Positions 23,514 to 31,610 of a DNA stretch of 47,243 bases are shown one piece after another; the first letter of the stretch is position 1; the number at the start of each line of letters is the position of its first letter. The stretch spans positions 1-47,243 of the forward strand of contig WFSJ01000037.1 in the NCBI GenBank assembly GCA_015486055.1. The letters are read 5' to 3'. Origin of the DNA: Acidobacteriota bacterium. Its GTDB lineage: Bacteria > Acidobacteriota > Aminicenantia > S016-38. A program made the translations under genes and the position numbers. The notes under the pieces are model-generated. The model was not told where the DNA came from, ran no database searches, and worked only from the letters and a program-made list of their open reading frames with translations.

Positions 23514-25070
23514 CTATTCCTCCCTTGCAAGTTTTTCCCTGTATTCCTTAAGCCCTGGAATTGGGAGATAAATATGAATTGCCTTTTCCCCATGAAGGAA
23601 ACAGGCGAGCTCGCAGGCAAGACATTCTGTGCATTTTCCCTTTCCAGCATCCTCCTCTGAAATAGCAAGGACAGGCTTCCCATCCCTTATCTTAAGCACC
23701 TCGTATGTACAGGCAGGCACGCATGCCTGAGTGGTACAGTTTGCGCATGCTCTATGGTCTATAGAGACCTTTCCTGTTAAGGTCTTGAATGAATATTCCC
23801 CTTTAGGTGGTGTATAATCTTGTATCTTTCTAACTTTGTGGACCTTAGTTTTTCCTTCTTTGATTAGATTTGCAAGCCTTTCAGCACAGAACTCAGGCGG
23901 GTCATCCCTTCCGTATCCTTCTATTTTTGCCGGGATAAATTTTGAGAAGGCCTCAAGTATCTCAATTGCCTTTTCCTCATAGTTCCCGCCGAGCCTGAGA
24001 ACAGCGGGTATATCGAGTTTCTCCTCCATAAACGCTTTCACAAGCCCTCTTGCCGAGTTGAACTGTTCCTGAGAGGCTACCCCTGAACCTGAGGCGAAAT
24101 ATCCTATTATCCCTGGCTGGGAAAGAATTATTTTTGCTGCTCTGTATACCTTTGAAGCTGGAGGATTTCCACTTGTGTCCGTGAAATTAGCCGTTTTAAA
24201 ACCCCTGCTTAATACCGCATCCATTGACATCATTGAGCCTCCTCCTCCTGCTCCATGGAACCCTATGTATTTCTCTTTCGGAATAGGGCTTTTAACCATC
24301 TGGAAGAAATAGAATGTTCCCCTATAATCCTTTTCCTCAACCTTGTAAGCTATTTTCTCAAGCTCTGTTGGTGGCCTGTCAAACTCTCTTGCTATCTCAA
24401 TTCCGAACTCTGGATGACGGTAAACTGCATAATCATCTATTGTTATGTGACAATCAAGAGCGAACAAATCACCCTCCTTCGTTATTGCCAAAGGATTTAT
24501 CTCGGCTACCCTTGCATCACTTTTCCTGAAGGCTTTATAAAGCTTTGAAAGAGTTCCAGAAAGTTTTACAAGGGTTCTTCCTTTAAATTTAAGCTTTCCC
24601 AAAAGTTCCCTTGCTTTGTATTCGGGAAATCCCTCGAGAACATCTATACGGTGTGTCACAATTGCCTCTGGATGTTCTTTTGCTATTTCTTCTATGCCCA
24701 TTCCTCCAATGGATGAAAAAATAAGCATAGGCTTTTTAGCATAATCATCAATTATTATCCCGGCAAAGAGTTCCCTTTCGACATCTAATTTTTTCTCAAC
24801 AAGCAGCTTTTCAACCCTGAAATTCTTAACCTCCATCCCAAGTAGTTCAGATGCAGTTCGCTTTGCTTCCTCAGGCGTTTCTGCGAATTTAACTCCCCCT
24901 ATTTCTGCCCTTCCCTTTGCCCATACCTGAATCTTCAGGACAACAGGGCAGCCAATTTTTTTTGCCGCTTCCTTCGCTTCTTCAGGGCTAATTACTACCA
25001 TTCCTTCAGGAATTTTTATCCCCGATTTTCTAAGAATCTCCTTGCTCTGATACTCGTAAAGCCTGGCCAT
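23514..25070 (-). CDS. sucC: Succinyl-CoA synthetase beta subunit fused to a C-terminal 2[4Fe-4S] ferredoxin domain
   Basis: A 518-residue protein. Residues 1-235 are the ATP-grasp nucleotide-binding part (LYEYQSKEILRKSGI, VVLKIQVWAKGRAEIGGVKF, RVAEINPLAI). Residues 240-400 are the ligase domain with GAGGGGSMMSMDAVLSRG. Normal SucC ends near residue 390-400. Here a linker leads to eight cysteines: C442, C445, C450 and C454, then C480, C483, C486 and C490, in CxxCx4CxxxC and CxxCxxCxxxC spacing, as for two [4Fe-4S] clusters. The fusion may dock the enzyme on a ferredoxin-dependent 2-oxoacid oxidoreductase, or may be structural or regulatory. GGAGG precedes the ATG. Confidence 0.92.
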   Translation of the reverse strand: MARLYEYQSKEILRKSGIKIPEGMVVISPEEAKEAAKKIGCPVVLKIQVWAKGRAEIGGVKFAETPEEAKRTASELLGMEVKNFRVEKLLVEKKLDVERELFAGIIIDDYAKKPMLIFSSIGGMGIEEIAKEHPEAIVTHRIDVLEGFPEYKARELLGKLKFKGRTLVKLSGTLSKLYKAFRKSDARVAEINPLAITKEGDLFALDCHITIDDYAVYRHPEFGIEIAREFDRPPTELEKIAYKVEEKDYRGTFYFFQMVKSPIPKEKYIGFHGAGGGGSMMSMDAVLSRGFKTANFTDTSGNPPASKVYRAAKIILSQPGIIGYFASGSGVASQEQFNSARGLVKAFMEEKLDIPAVLRLGGNYEEKAIEILEAFSKFIPAKIEGYGRDDPPEFCAERLANLIKEGKTKVHKVRKIQDYTPPKGEYSFKTLTGKVSIDHRACANCTTQACVPACTYEVLKIRDGKPVLAISEEDAGKGKCTECLACELACFLHGEKAIHIYLPIPGLKEYREKLAREE

Positions 25071-25102
25071 TTTTTACCTCCAAATTTAAGGAAAATATAA
25101 TA

Positions 25103-25741
25103 TCAAATAATTCCTTTGTTTTTTAACTCCCTGAGAATAAGGGTCAAAACCTCCTCTATATCCATTCCTGTTGTATCAATTATCGTAGCATTATCTGCGG
25201 GTTTGAGCGGGGAGTCTTCCCTTGTGGAATCCTGTCTGTCCCTTATTTCTATTTCTTTCTTTATTTTTTCAATGGGCCTTGGGTCCGAAAACTGGAGTTT
25301 TCTTCTCATTGCCCTTTCTTCAAGGGAAGCTGTAAGGAAAAACTTTGCCTCGGCATCGGGGAAAACTACTGTTCCTATGTCCCTGCCTTCCATTACGATA
25401 GGGAAAGAAAAGGCAAGCTCTTTCTGCTTTTGAACAAGGGCTTTCCTTACCCCAGTTATTGCCGAGAGATCCGAGGAGAGTTTTGAGACCAAAGGGGTAT
25501 AAATCTTATCTGTTATTTCCTCATCTCCGAGGAAAATCTTTTCGCCTTTAAACATTATGTTCAGTTCCTTGGCTATTTTTACAGGGTTTCCTTTCTTCCT
25601 TTTATGAACGAGTGCAACTGCTCTGTACATTGCCCCTGTATTAATATAAATGAAGCCAATTCTTTGGGCCAGGAGCTTGGCTATTGTGCTTTTTCCTGAG
25701 CCTGCTGGCCCATCAATCGCTATTACTTGATATCTCTTCAA
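25103..25741 (-). CDS. cmk: Cytidylate kinase
   Basis: Phosphorylates CMP and dCMP with ATP. The 212 residues start with the P-loop IDGPAGSGKSTIAKLLA, followed by INTGAMYRAVA. The substrate and lid segments MEGRDIGTVVFPDA and RDRQDSTREDSPLKPA are typical of bacterial Cmk. The start is TTG at 25741, 29 bases inside hisC, consistent with coupled translation. The usual neighbour in many bacteria is aroA or rpsA; neither is present here. Confidence 0.96.
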   Translation of the reverse strand: MKRYQVIAIDGPAGSGKSTIAKLLAQRIGFIYINTGAMYRAVALVHKRKKGNPVKIAKELNIMFKGEKIFLGDEEITDKIYTPLVSKLSSDLSAITGVRKALVQKQKELAFSFPIVMEGRDIGTVVFPDAEAKFFLTASLEERAMRRKLQFSDPRPIEKIKKEIEIRDRQDSTREDSPLKPADNATIIDTTGMDIEEVLTLILRELKNKGII

Positions 25742-26822
25742 GGATTTCCTCTAATTCTTTTATAAATTCCCGATTTTCCTCCATTGTTCCAACGGTTACC
25801 CTGAAACCTTCAGGGGCTCCAAAAGCTCTTGTATGTCTTATTATTATTCCTTTGTTAAAAAGCTTTCTTACGATATTCCTCGCGTCACTTTCTGGAAGGG
25901 CAAATATGAAATTAGTATTGCTCTCCAAGTACTTTAGCCCTAACCTCTTAAATTGAGAATAAAGATATTTCTTTCCCTCAAGGTTTTTCTCATAACTCAT
26001 CCTAACGAATTCGTGATCATCCAGAGCAGCGATGGCAGCAAGCTGTGCAAGATAAGTAACGGGAAAAGGAGGAACAACCTTCCACACAGCCTCCTTTATT
26101 TTTACATCGCCGAAAAGGGCATATCCAACCCTCATTCCAGCAAGTCCATAGGCCTTGGAGAATGTTCTGAGCACCACAAGGTTTTTGTATTTAAGAAGAT
26201 ATTCTTCACCTTTTGGGTGCTGTCTGTCCTCAACATATTCCCTGTAAGCCTCATCGTAAACAACAAGTATACTATCAGGAACCCTTTCCATGAACTCTTC
26301 AAATTCCTCTCTTTTTATAAGAGTTCCAGTTGGATTGTTCGGGTTTGCCATGAAAATTATCCTGGTTTTTTCTGTTATTTTATTGAGCATTCCTTCAAGG
26401 TCATAGCTGTAGTTTCTTAGAGGAACCTTTATCAAATTTCCAGGCGTTTCCTGCATTGCTATTTTGTAAATGAGGAAAGTCTTATCCGCCGTTAAAGCTT
26501 CATCCCCTTCTTCTATCAGAGCAGAAGCTATCCACTTGGCAATTACCGCACTTCCCGGTCCTACCAGTATGTTTTCGTGGGGGATGCTGAAAATTCCAGA
26601 GAGCTTCTTCGTAAGATAATAGGAAGAACTGTCGGGATATAAGTTGACATTTTTTAGTTCGTTTTTAATTGCTTCAATTGCCATAGGGGAAACGCCAAAA
26701 GGATTTTCATTGGATGCAAGCTTTATTATCCTTTCAAAACCGAGCTCCCTCTTTGCCTCTTCTATAGGTTTTCCAGGAACATACACTTCAAACTTATCAA
26801 GTTTTTCAGGGATTTTTATCAT
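25713..26822 (-). CDS. hisC: Histidinol-phosphate aminotransferase-family enzyme
   Basis: A 369-residue PLP enzyme of aminotransferase class I/II, HisC subfamily. The N-terminal IIKLASNENPFGVSPMAIEA is diagnostic, NPNNPTGT binds the cofactor ring, the PLP lysine is in TFSKAYGLAGMRVGY, and FRVTVGTMEEN ends the active site. HisC proteins also act as aromatic aminotransferases. No other histidine gene is nearby and cmk follows directly. In many genomes a hisC paralogue lies with tyrA/aroA/cmk, so a role in tyrosine or phenylalanine synthesis is possible. It overlaps the O-antigen ligase gene by 17 bases. Confidence 0.9.
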   Translation of the reverse strand: MIKIPEKLDKFEVYVPGKPIEEAKRELGFERIIKLASNENPFGVSPMAIEAIKNELKNVNLYPDSSSYYLTKKLSGIFSIPHENILVGPGSAVIAKWIASALIEEGDEALTADKTFLIYKIAMQETPGNLIKVPLRNYSYDLEGMLNKITEKTRIIFMANPNNPTGTLIKREEFEEFMERVPDSILVVYDEAYREYVEDRQHPKGEEYLLKYKNLVVLRTFSKAYGLAGMRVGYALFGDVKIKEAVWKVVPPFPVTYLAQLAAIAALDDHEFVRMSYEKNLEGKKYLYSQFKRLGLKYLESNTNFIFALPESDARNIVRKLFNKGIIIRHTRAFGAPEGFRVTVGTMEENREFIKELEEILEEISSNSD

Positions 26823-27909
26823 TGATAACCTCCTTATAATCTTTTACAAAGGGAATTGTTAAAACCGTTAGGAGAAGTAATTTAACCTCAGAGTCCCCGA
26901 AATTATATTCAAAAAATCCTGCTATTATAAATCCTAAAAGGACCGCCACTGCTCCCATAGCTTCAGGGCTCAAGATACCACCCTCCTTTATTCCAAAAAG
27001 ACCAATGAACGCCATTGTTAGGAAACCCAAAAAGAAAATTAACCCCAATATACCTCTTTCCACCCCTATCTGGAAAAAATTGTTATGGAGATGTGGCACT
27101 TCTGCAGGAGAAAGGTGTTCCTTGTTGTAGGAGGGGTAAAGCACTGATACCATATTCTGCCCGCAGCCAAGGATGGGATAATCCTTGAACATTTTTGCCC
27201 CTATCCTCCACATGTGAAGCCTCTCAACATTTGTAACATTTGTAAGGGAAAAAATAGAGAAAGCCCTTTCCCTCACTCTGTCGGGAGAAACATACAGAAA
27301 AACGGCAACAAGAGGGATAAGCAATAAAGGAAGCCATTTCCTCTTCCAGTAGAGAAGGAGAACAACCCCGAAGAAGGTTCCCACCCAGGAGCTCCTTGTC
27401 AATGTAAGAACAAGGGCTACAAATATTAAAACAAGGGCTATTGTGTTTAGGGCAGAGGCCTTTTCGAAAAGAAAAAGGGCGAGAACGAAGAGGAAGGAAA
27501 TCATCATAATTCCCCCTTCTGTCATGTAATGACCCACGAAACCTGTGAGCCTTTCTTGCCTTATGACAACCTCCCTTATCACTCCGAGGAAAGCAGCCAA
27601 GGAAACTCCGAGAATTAAGCCATTTTTAAGCCATTTTCTTTCTCCTAAGATAGCAATCGGGGGAATGAAGAAAATAAAAAGCTCCTTGGTGTCTATCAGG
27701 CTTACAGTGGGATTTGCGGAGAAGACAGCGGATAAAAGGGAAACAAAAGAATACCCGACGAGGGGAAGAAAGAATTTTGGATAATAGAACTCCTTCCCCT
27801 TTAAAATTCTCAACATCAAGATTCCTATGCCAATTGCAAGGATGAGGTCCGCAAAGGTTATTGAAAAAGCAGGAGAAGAGGATAGAAGAAAGCTGAAGAA
27901 TGCTCTCAT
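26806..27909 (-). CDS. O-antigen ligase/polymerase-like membrane protein
   Basis: A 367-residue protein with ten or more transmembrane helices. It has the large periplasmic loop of the Wzy/WaaL family, here with RLHMWRIGAKMFKDYPILGCG, and the histidine motif HLHNNFFQIGVERGILGL. Such proteins join or polymerise lipid-linked O-antigen chains on the outer face of the inner membrane. Ligase and polymerase cannot be told apart by eye. Together with lpxD it suggests a decorated lipopolysaccharide. The start has no strong Shine-Dalgarno and lies 16 bases after the NSS gene. Confidence 0.82.
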   Translation of the reverse strand: MRAFFSFLLSSSPAFSITFADLILAIGIGILMLRILKGKEFYYPKFFLPLVGYSFVSLLSAVFSANPTVSLIDTKELFIFFIPPIAILGERKWLKNGLILGVSLAAFLGVIREVVIRQERLTGFVGHYMTEGGIMMISFLFVLALFLFEKASALNTIALVLIFVALVLTLTRSSWVGTFFGVVLLLYWKRKWLPLLLIPLVAVFLYVSPDRVRERAFSIFSLTNVTNVERLHMWRIGAKMFKDYPILGCGQNMVSVLYPSYNKEHLSPAEVPHLHNNFFQIGVERGILGLIFFLGFLTMAFIGLFGIKEGGILSPEAMGAVAVLLGFIIAGFFEYNFGDSEVKLLLLTVLTIPFVKDYKEVINDKNP

Positions 27910-27925
27910 AGAGAGGTTCCTTTTC

Positions 27926-29266
27926 TCAAAGCACTGTGCTTATAAAGATAGCAAGAAGCACAAGGGGAATAATGTACTTTATAAAGAAAATCCATATATT
28001 TTCTCCTGGAAATTTTTTACTCTTGTGAAATCTTATTTCCTCAGCTGCATTTTTTGCTTTCCATATAAAGCCCACAAAAGTTGAAATAAGTAAAGCGCCA
28101 AGAGGGAGTGAAACATTCGCCCAGGTAAAGTCCATAATTGAAAGAAAATCCTTACCTGCAATAAAGGAAGTAAAAGGCTTAATTGAAGAGGAAAGGGCTG
28201 ATGGAATCCCAAGGATAAAAGCTATTAATCCAACAAGAAAGGCAGCCTTTGTCCTTGGCATGTTCCTCTCGTCCACAAGATAGGCAACAGCAACCTCCAC
28301 AAGGCTTATTGTTGAGGTGAGGGCAGCTATTGAAAGGAGCACAAAAAACAGGGTGGCAAAGAGCCTTCCAAGAGGAAGCTTCGAAAAAATGAATGGGAGG
28401 GTTTTAAATATAAGGGTCGGCCCCTGGGAAGGGGAAAGATTGAAGGTAAAAACCGTCGGAAAGATCACGATTCCCGCAAGGAAGGCAACCAACGTGTCAA
28501 ATATCACGACTTCAAGACCTGAGGAAAAAAGATTATCCTTATCGGGAAGATAACTCCCGTAGGTTATCATTGCCCCCATACCGAGGCTCAGGGAGAAGAA
28601 AGCCTGACCTACAGCTGTGAGGACCAAATGAAAATTCAGCTTGGAAAGATCAGGGCTCAGGTAGAACTTTAACCCTTCAGATGCTCCTGGAAGGGTAAGG
28701 GCATAGACGGAGAGAAATATCAGGATAACGAACAGGAGAGGCATCAGTATACCTGTCCATCTCTCTATTCCCGATGAGACTCCCCTTGAGACTATATAAA
28801 CAGTTATGAGCATAAAAAGGAAAAGAAGGGAAACCGTGAGCAGAGGAGAAGAAACCAATGAGGAAAAAATTCCGTTTACATCTGTTTGGGAAAGACCTTG
28901 TTTGAACTTTCCTGCAGCGGAAATGTAAGTATAAAAAAGTGTCCATCCTGCAATCACTGCATAATAGGAAAGGATAGAAATCCCCGTAACTATACCGAGA
29001 AAACCAACGCCTTTCCACAGGCTCCTTGGCTTTATTTTTTCAAATGCCCCAACTGGGTTCTTATGAGTGTGTCTGCCGAGGGAGAGCTCCGCATACATTA
29101 CAGAAAGCCCAAGGAAAATTACTGCTATTAAATACGCAATGAGGAAGAGTGCTCCCCCATTTTGGCCTGTTACATAGGGAAATCTCCATATATTTCCGAG
29201 GCCCACTGCGGAACCCGCAGCAGCGAGGACAAAGCCAAAGGAAGAAGCCCATTTCCCTCTTTTCAT
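27926..29266 (-). CDS. Neurotransmitter:sodium symporter (NSS) family transporter
   Basis: A 446-residue carrier with about eleven to twelve transmembrane helices. The first helix, with AAAGSAVGLGNIWRFPYVTG followed by QNGGALFLI, contains the unwound sodium and substrate site found in LeuT. SLGMGAMITYGSYL in helix 6 to 7 is also characteristic. It takes up an amino acid or similar compound with sodium. The substrate is unknown. It is a second sodium-driven uptake system in this window, consistent with a sodium-based membrane energy economy. Confidence 0.93.
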   Translation of the reverse strand: MKRGKWASSFGFVLAAAGSAVGLGNIWRFPYVTGQNGGALFLIAYLIAVIFLGLSVMYAELSLGRHTHKNPVGAFEKIKPRSLWKGVGFLGIVTGISILSYYAVIAGWTLFYTYISAAGKFKQGLSQTDVNGIFSSLVSSPLLTVSLLFLFMLITVYIVSRGVSSGIERWTGILMPLLFVILIFLSVYALTLPGASEGLKFYLSPDLSKLNFHLVLTAVGQAFFSLSLGMGAMITYGSYLPDKDNLFSSGLEVVIFDTLVAFLAGIVIFPTVFTFNLSPSQGPTLIFKTLPFIFSKLPLGRLFATLFFVLLSIAALTSTISLVEVAVAYLVDERNMPRTKAAFLVGLIAFILGIPSALSSSIKPFTSFIAGKDFLSIMDFTWANVSLPLGALLISTFVGFIWKAKNAAEEIRFHKSKKFPGENIWIFFIKYIIPLVLLAIFISTVL

Positions 29267-29281
29267 GAGGGAATTATATTT

Positions 29282-30043
29282 TTACCCCTGTTTCTTGTCA
29301 ACTTTCCCCTTTTTTTGGGCCAGATAGCTTACGATAATCCCTATGGCGTAAAGCATGACAAGAGGACCTGCAACTATTGTCTGAGTTATGGCATCCGGAG
29401 TTGGGGTTATTATGCCGGCAGCTACAAAGGCCAGAAGAACAGCATATTTGAAGTTTTTTATCATAAATTTTGCGGTTATTATTCCGAGTTTTGAAAGTAT
29501 GAAAATCACGACAGGGAGCTCAAATACGATAGCTATTCCAAGAAGAATTTCAACGGCGAGGTTGAAATATGAATTTATTGTTACTATTGGCTGGAAGTCC
29601 TTTCCAAGGTATAGAAAGAACCTGCATGTCCATGGGAAAACTATGAAATATCCAAAGGCGCCTCCGAGAAGGAAGAAAAAAGTCGTTGACATAATGAAGG
29701 GAGTCACCCATTTTTTCTCGTGGGGATAAAGGGCAGGGGATAGGAATTTCCATCCTTGGTAAGCAATGAAAGGAAATGCGAAGAATATCGCAGCGAGAAA
29801 AGCCACTTTTAGATAAAGCATAAAAGGAGTTGTAAGAGAAGTAAATGTAAGCTTCTGGCCAGCTGGGAGATATTTCGTTATAGGTCGGGCTATTATTTCA
29901 AATAGTTTCTTTGCAATGAACCAATTGGCAACGAATATGACTACTACGGCTATAAAAGAATAAAGAACTCTCTTTCTGAGCTCTTCAAGGTGCTCAAGAA
30001 AACTTAAATCCTTATTTCCCCTCTTTCTTTCCTTCTTCTGCAT
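29282..30043 (-). CDS. tatC: Sec-independent protein translocase TatC
   Basis: The substrate-receptor subunit of the twin-arginine translocation system, which exports folded proteins. The 253 residues have six transmembrane helices. The conserved N-terminal [16 protein letters not shown] is diagnostic, as are [22 protein letters not shown] and the [16 protein letters not shown] segment. [12 protein letters not shown] in the last third is also typical. It overlaps the tatA 3' end by 32 bases, so both are in one transcript. No twin-arginine signal peptide was seen on the proteins in this window. Confidence 0.97.
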   Translation of the reverse strand: MQKKERKRGNKDLSFLEHLEELRKRVLYSFIAVVVIFVANWFIAKKLFEIIARPITKYLPAGQKLTFTSLTTPFMLYLKVAFLAAIFFAFPFIAYQGWKFLSPALYPHEKKWVTPFIMSTTFFFLLGGAFGYFIVFPWTCRFFLYLGKDFQPIVTINSYFNLAVEILLGIAIVFELPVVIFILSKLGIITAKFMIKNFKYAVLLAFVAAGIITPTPDAITQTIVAGPLVMLYAIGIIVSYLAQKKGKVDKKQG

Positions 30044-30284
30044 CCAATTTTCCGGAGTCTTCTACCTTTCCTTCCTCAGTGGATTTTTCCTCTTTTTCTT
30101 TATCAGTTTTTTCCTCTTCTTCAGCCGCTTTTTCTAACTGGTCCTTGAAATCCTCTGAAGTTTTTTTAAATTCAGCTATGGCTCGTCCTATAGATCTTCC
30201 TATTTCGGGCAACTTTTTCGGACCAAATATCAGAAGGGCTATAAAAAGAATTACGAGAAGTTCCTGCCATCCAAGTCCAAACAT
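30012..30284 (-). CDS. tatA: Twin-arginine translocase subunit TatA
   Basis: The pore-forming Tat subunit, 90 residues. It has the short N-terminal transmembrane helix ([16 protein letters not shown]), the hinge motif [14 protein letters not shown] and an amphipathic helix ([16 protein letters not shown]). A long, very acidic and Lys-rich tail follows from residue 52. The tail composition is typical of TatA/TatE rather than TatB. No separate tatB is next to it, so TatA may serve both roles. It starts 3 bases after the lipoprotein stop. Confidence 0.95.
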   Translation of the reverse strand: MFGLGWQELLVILFIALLIFGPKKLPEIGRSIGRAIAEFKKTSEDFKDQLEKAAEEEEKTDKEKEEKSTEEGKVEDSGKLDAEEGKKEGK

Positions 30285-30287
30285 TTT

Positions 30288-30977
30288 CTAATACCCCGGG
30301 TTGGTTTCCTGCTTTATAACACAGCTACCCGACAGAGCTCCATTGGTGGCGGTTACAATTATTTCCCTTTCCTCTCCGTTGTTTTGTCCAACATTAAGAG
30401 TATCTATTACCTGTCCGTTAGAATTGGTGGTTTTCAGGTTCCCCCTTGAAGCAAGGCTACCATAATTTGTCGTAAGAGTCAGAGGGACCCCACCCACAGG
30501 ATATCCATCTTCATTGAAAACAGTAACTGTGATTTTCACTGACCCGCCCTGCCAGCTAATGTTTGCAGGGGAAGCAGTAAGAACAATTTTTGAAGGGAGA
30601 TAATAAGAGGAAATTTCCACTTCTATTGTAACTTCATTTCCTCCTCGGGCCATTGCTTTTATCACCGCCACCCCAGGTATGGTCCCAGCATAAAATGTGG
30701 CTTTTGCTTCTCCATCTTTGATTAATGCGTTCTGAGGTTCTATTTTGCCCATGGTTGCCCCGAAGAATATTTCAACACCGTCTCTAAGTGGAGTCCCATT
30801 CTTTTCTGTGCCGAAGACTGTTATTTCGGAAACGCCGGATGGAGGCACAACGGCGGGATTCGCTCTTATAATCAAGGTGGAACCTTCAGGGACAGGAAGA
30901 GGTGATTTCTCGCATCCGAAGAACAAGAAAATAAGTATTAAGAGGAGAGCAAGGACAAAGAGAACATATTTTCTCAT
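30288..30977 (-). CDS. Lipoprotein with two Ig-like (invasin/Big_1-type) domains
   Basis: A 229-residue exported protein. The signal peptide ends in the lipobox LFFGC, with Cys22 the likely lipidated residue. Two beta-sandwich repeats follow: residues about 35-125 (with NPAVVPPSGVSEITVFGT) and about 130-225 (with ASPANISWQGGSVKITVTVF and TLTTNYGSL). Both have the pattern of bacterial Ig-like group 1 domains, usually found in surface or periplasmic structural proteins. Exact function is unknown. It is first in the operon with tatA and tatC. There is no Shine-Dalgarno, and the -10 box lies 6 bases before the ATG, pointing to a leaderless mRNA. Confidence 0.85.
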   Translation of the reverse strand: MRKYVLFVLALLLILIFLFFGCEKSPLPVPEGSTLIIRANPAVVPPSGVSEITVFGTEKNGTPLRDGVEIFFGATMGKIEPQNALIKDGEAKATFYAGTIPGVAVIKAMARGGNEVTIEVEISSYYLPSKIVLTASPANISWQGGSVKITVTVFNEDGYPVGGVPLTLTTNYGSLASRGNLKTTNSNGQVIDTLNVGQNNGEEREIIVTATNGALSGSCVIKQETNPGY

Positions 30978-30983
30978 AATAAA

Positions 30984-31012
30984 TTTATATCACAAACTGT
31001 TTAATTTTTAAA
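30984..31012 (-). promoter_or_regulatory. Predicted leaderless promoter of the lipoprotein-tat operon
   Basis: On the minus strand TTTAAA (31012-31007), 17 bases and the extended -10 TGATATAAA (hexamer 30989-30984). Only 6 bases separate the -10 from the ATG at 30977, which would place the transcription start at or next to the A of ATG. Confidence 0.55.
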
Positions 31013-31022
31013 GGCGAGGAGT

Positions 31023-31028
31023 TAGAAT
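31023..31028 (+). promoter_or_regulatory. Predicted -10 of a leaderless def promoter
   Basis: TAGAAT (five of six consensus bases) lies exactly 6 bases before the def ATG at 31035, mirroring the divergent lipoprotein promoter. The only Shine-Dalgarno-like bases (GAGGAG) are about 13 bases from the ATG, too far for normal use. No strong -35 is visible. Confidence 0.45.
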
Positions 31029-31034
31029 ATTGAT

Positions 31035-31532
31035 ATGGTAAAGATAAGAAAATACGGTGATGACGTCCTTAAAAGAACTGCCGACGAGATTAGGGACATA
31101 AATGGAGAGATAATAGAACTTTCAGACGAAATGGTAGATACTATGCATGCTGCCCCTGGGATAGGATTAGCAGCCCCTCAAATCGGGAAATCAATAAGAC
31201 TCATAACAGTTGACCTCAGCGTTGGAGAAAATCCAAAAGAACTTATAGTAATGGTTAACCCCGAAATTATGGAGGAAGAAGGGGAGGAGATAGACGAGGA
31301 AGGTTGTCTTAGTATACCGGGGATAATGGAAAAAGTTAAAAGACCTCACAGAGTTCTCGTAAAGGGTTATGACCTTAATGGAAAGGAAATTCAAATGGAA
31401 ACAGAAGGGCTTCTTGCAAGGGTTTTCTGCCATGAAATTGATCACCTTAACGGAATTCTTTTCATAGAAAGGCTTTCTCCTCTTAAGAAAAGATTGACAA
31501 TTAGAAAGCTAAAAAGGATTATGGCCAAATAA
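31035..31532 (+). CDS. def: Peptide deformylase
   Basis: Removes the formyl group from new proteins. The 165 residues contain all three active-site motifs: GIGLAAPQIG, EGCLSIPG (metal-binding Cys) and CHEIDHLNGILF (HExxH with metal-binding His and catalytic Glu). In many genomes fmt follows def; here mraZ follows after 62 bases with its own promoter, so def seems to be a single-gene unit. Confidence 0.97.
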   Translation: MVKIRKYGDDVLKRTADEIRDINGEIIELSDEMVDTMHAAPGIGLAAPQIGKSIRLITVDLSVGENPKELIVMVNPEIMEEEGEEIDEEGCLSIPGIMEKVKRPHRVLVKGYDLNGKEIQMETEGLLARVFCHEIDHLNGILFIERLSPLKKRLTIRKLKRIMAK

Positions 31533-31547
31533 AAATTTTCTTTTTTC

Positions 31548-31576
31548 TTGACTTTTCCTGTTTTTGTTACTATTAT
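31548..31576 (+). promoter_or_regulatory. Promoter of the mraZ-led division and cell-wall cluster
   Basis: TTGACT (31548-31553), exactly 17 bases and TATTAT (31571-31576), each with five of six consensus matches. Transcription is expected near 31583, about 12 bases before the mraZ ATG, so the leader is very short and lies within the MraZ boxes. Confidence 0.75.
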
Positions 31577-31610
31577 GGGAATAAACGGGAAAAAATGGAA
31601 AAATTTGGGA
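31576..31610 (+). promoter_or_regulatory. MraZ operator: four TGGGA-type boxes with 10-bp period
   Basis: The GG of each box begins at 31577, 31587, 31597 and 31607: TGGGA, CGGGA, TGGAA, TGGGA. The exact 10-bp period equals the TGGGN-N5 repeats bound by E. coli MraZ. The boxes begin directly at the end of the -10, cover the predicted transcription start and ribosome binding region, and run into the first codons of mraZ. This suggests tight autorepression by MraZ. Confidence 0.7.

Noticed and set aside
23513-23683. N-terminal extension of SucD of 57 residues
   Set aside because: It would be translated out of frame over the ferredoxin part of sucC; the ATG at 23512 begins exactly at the conserved CoA-binding fold.
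25713-26822. Part of a histidine-biosynthesis operon
   Set aside because: No other his gene lies within the window; neighbours are cmk and an O-antigen ligase.
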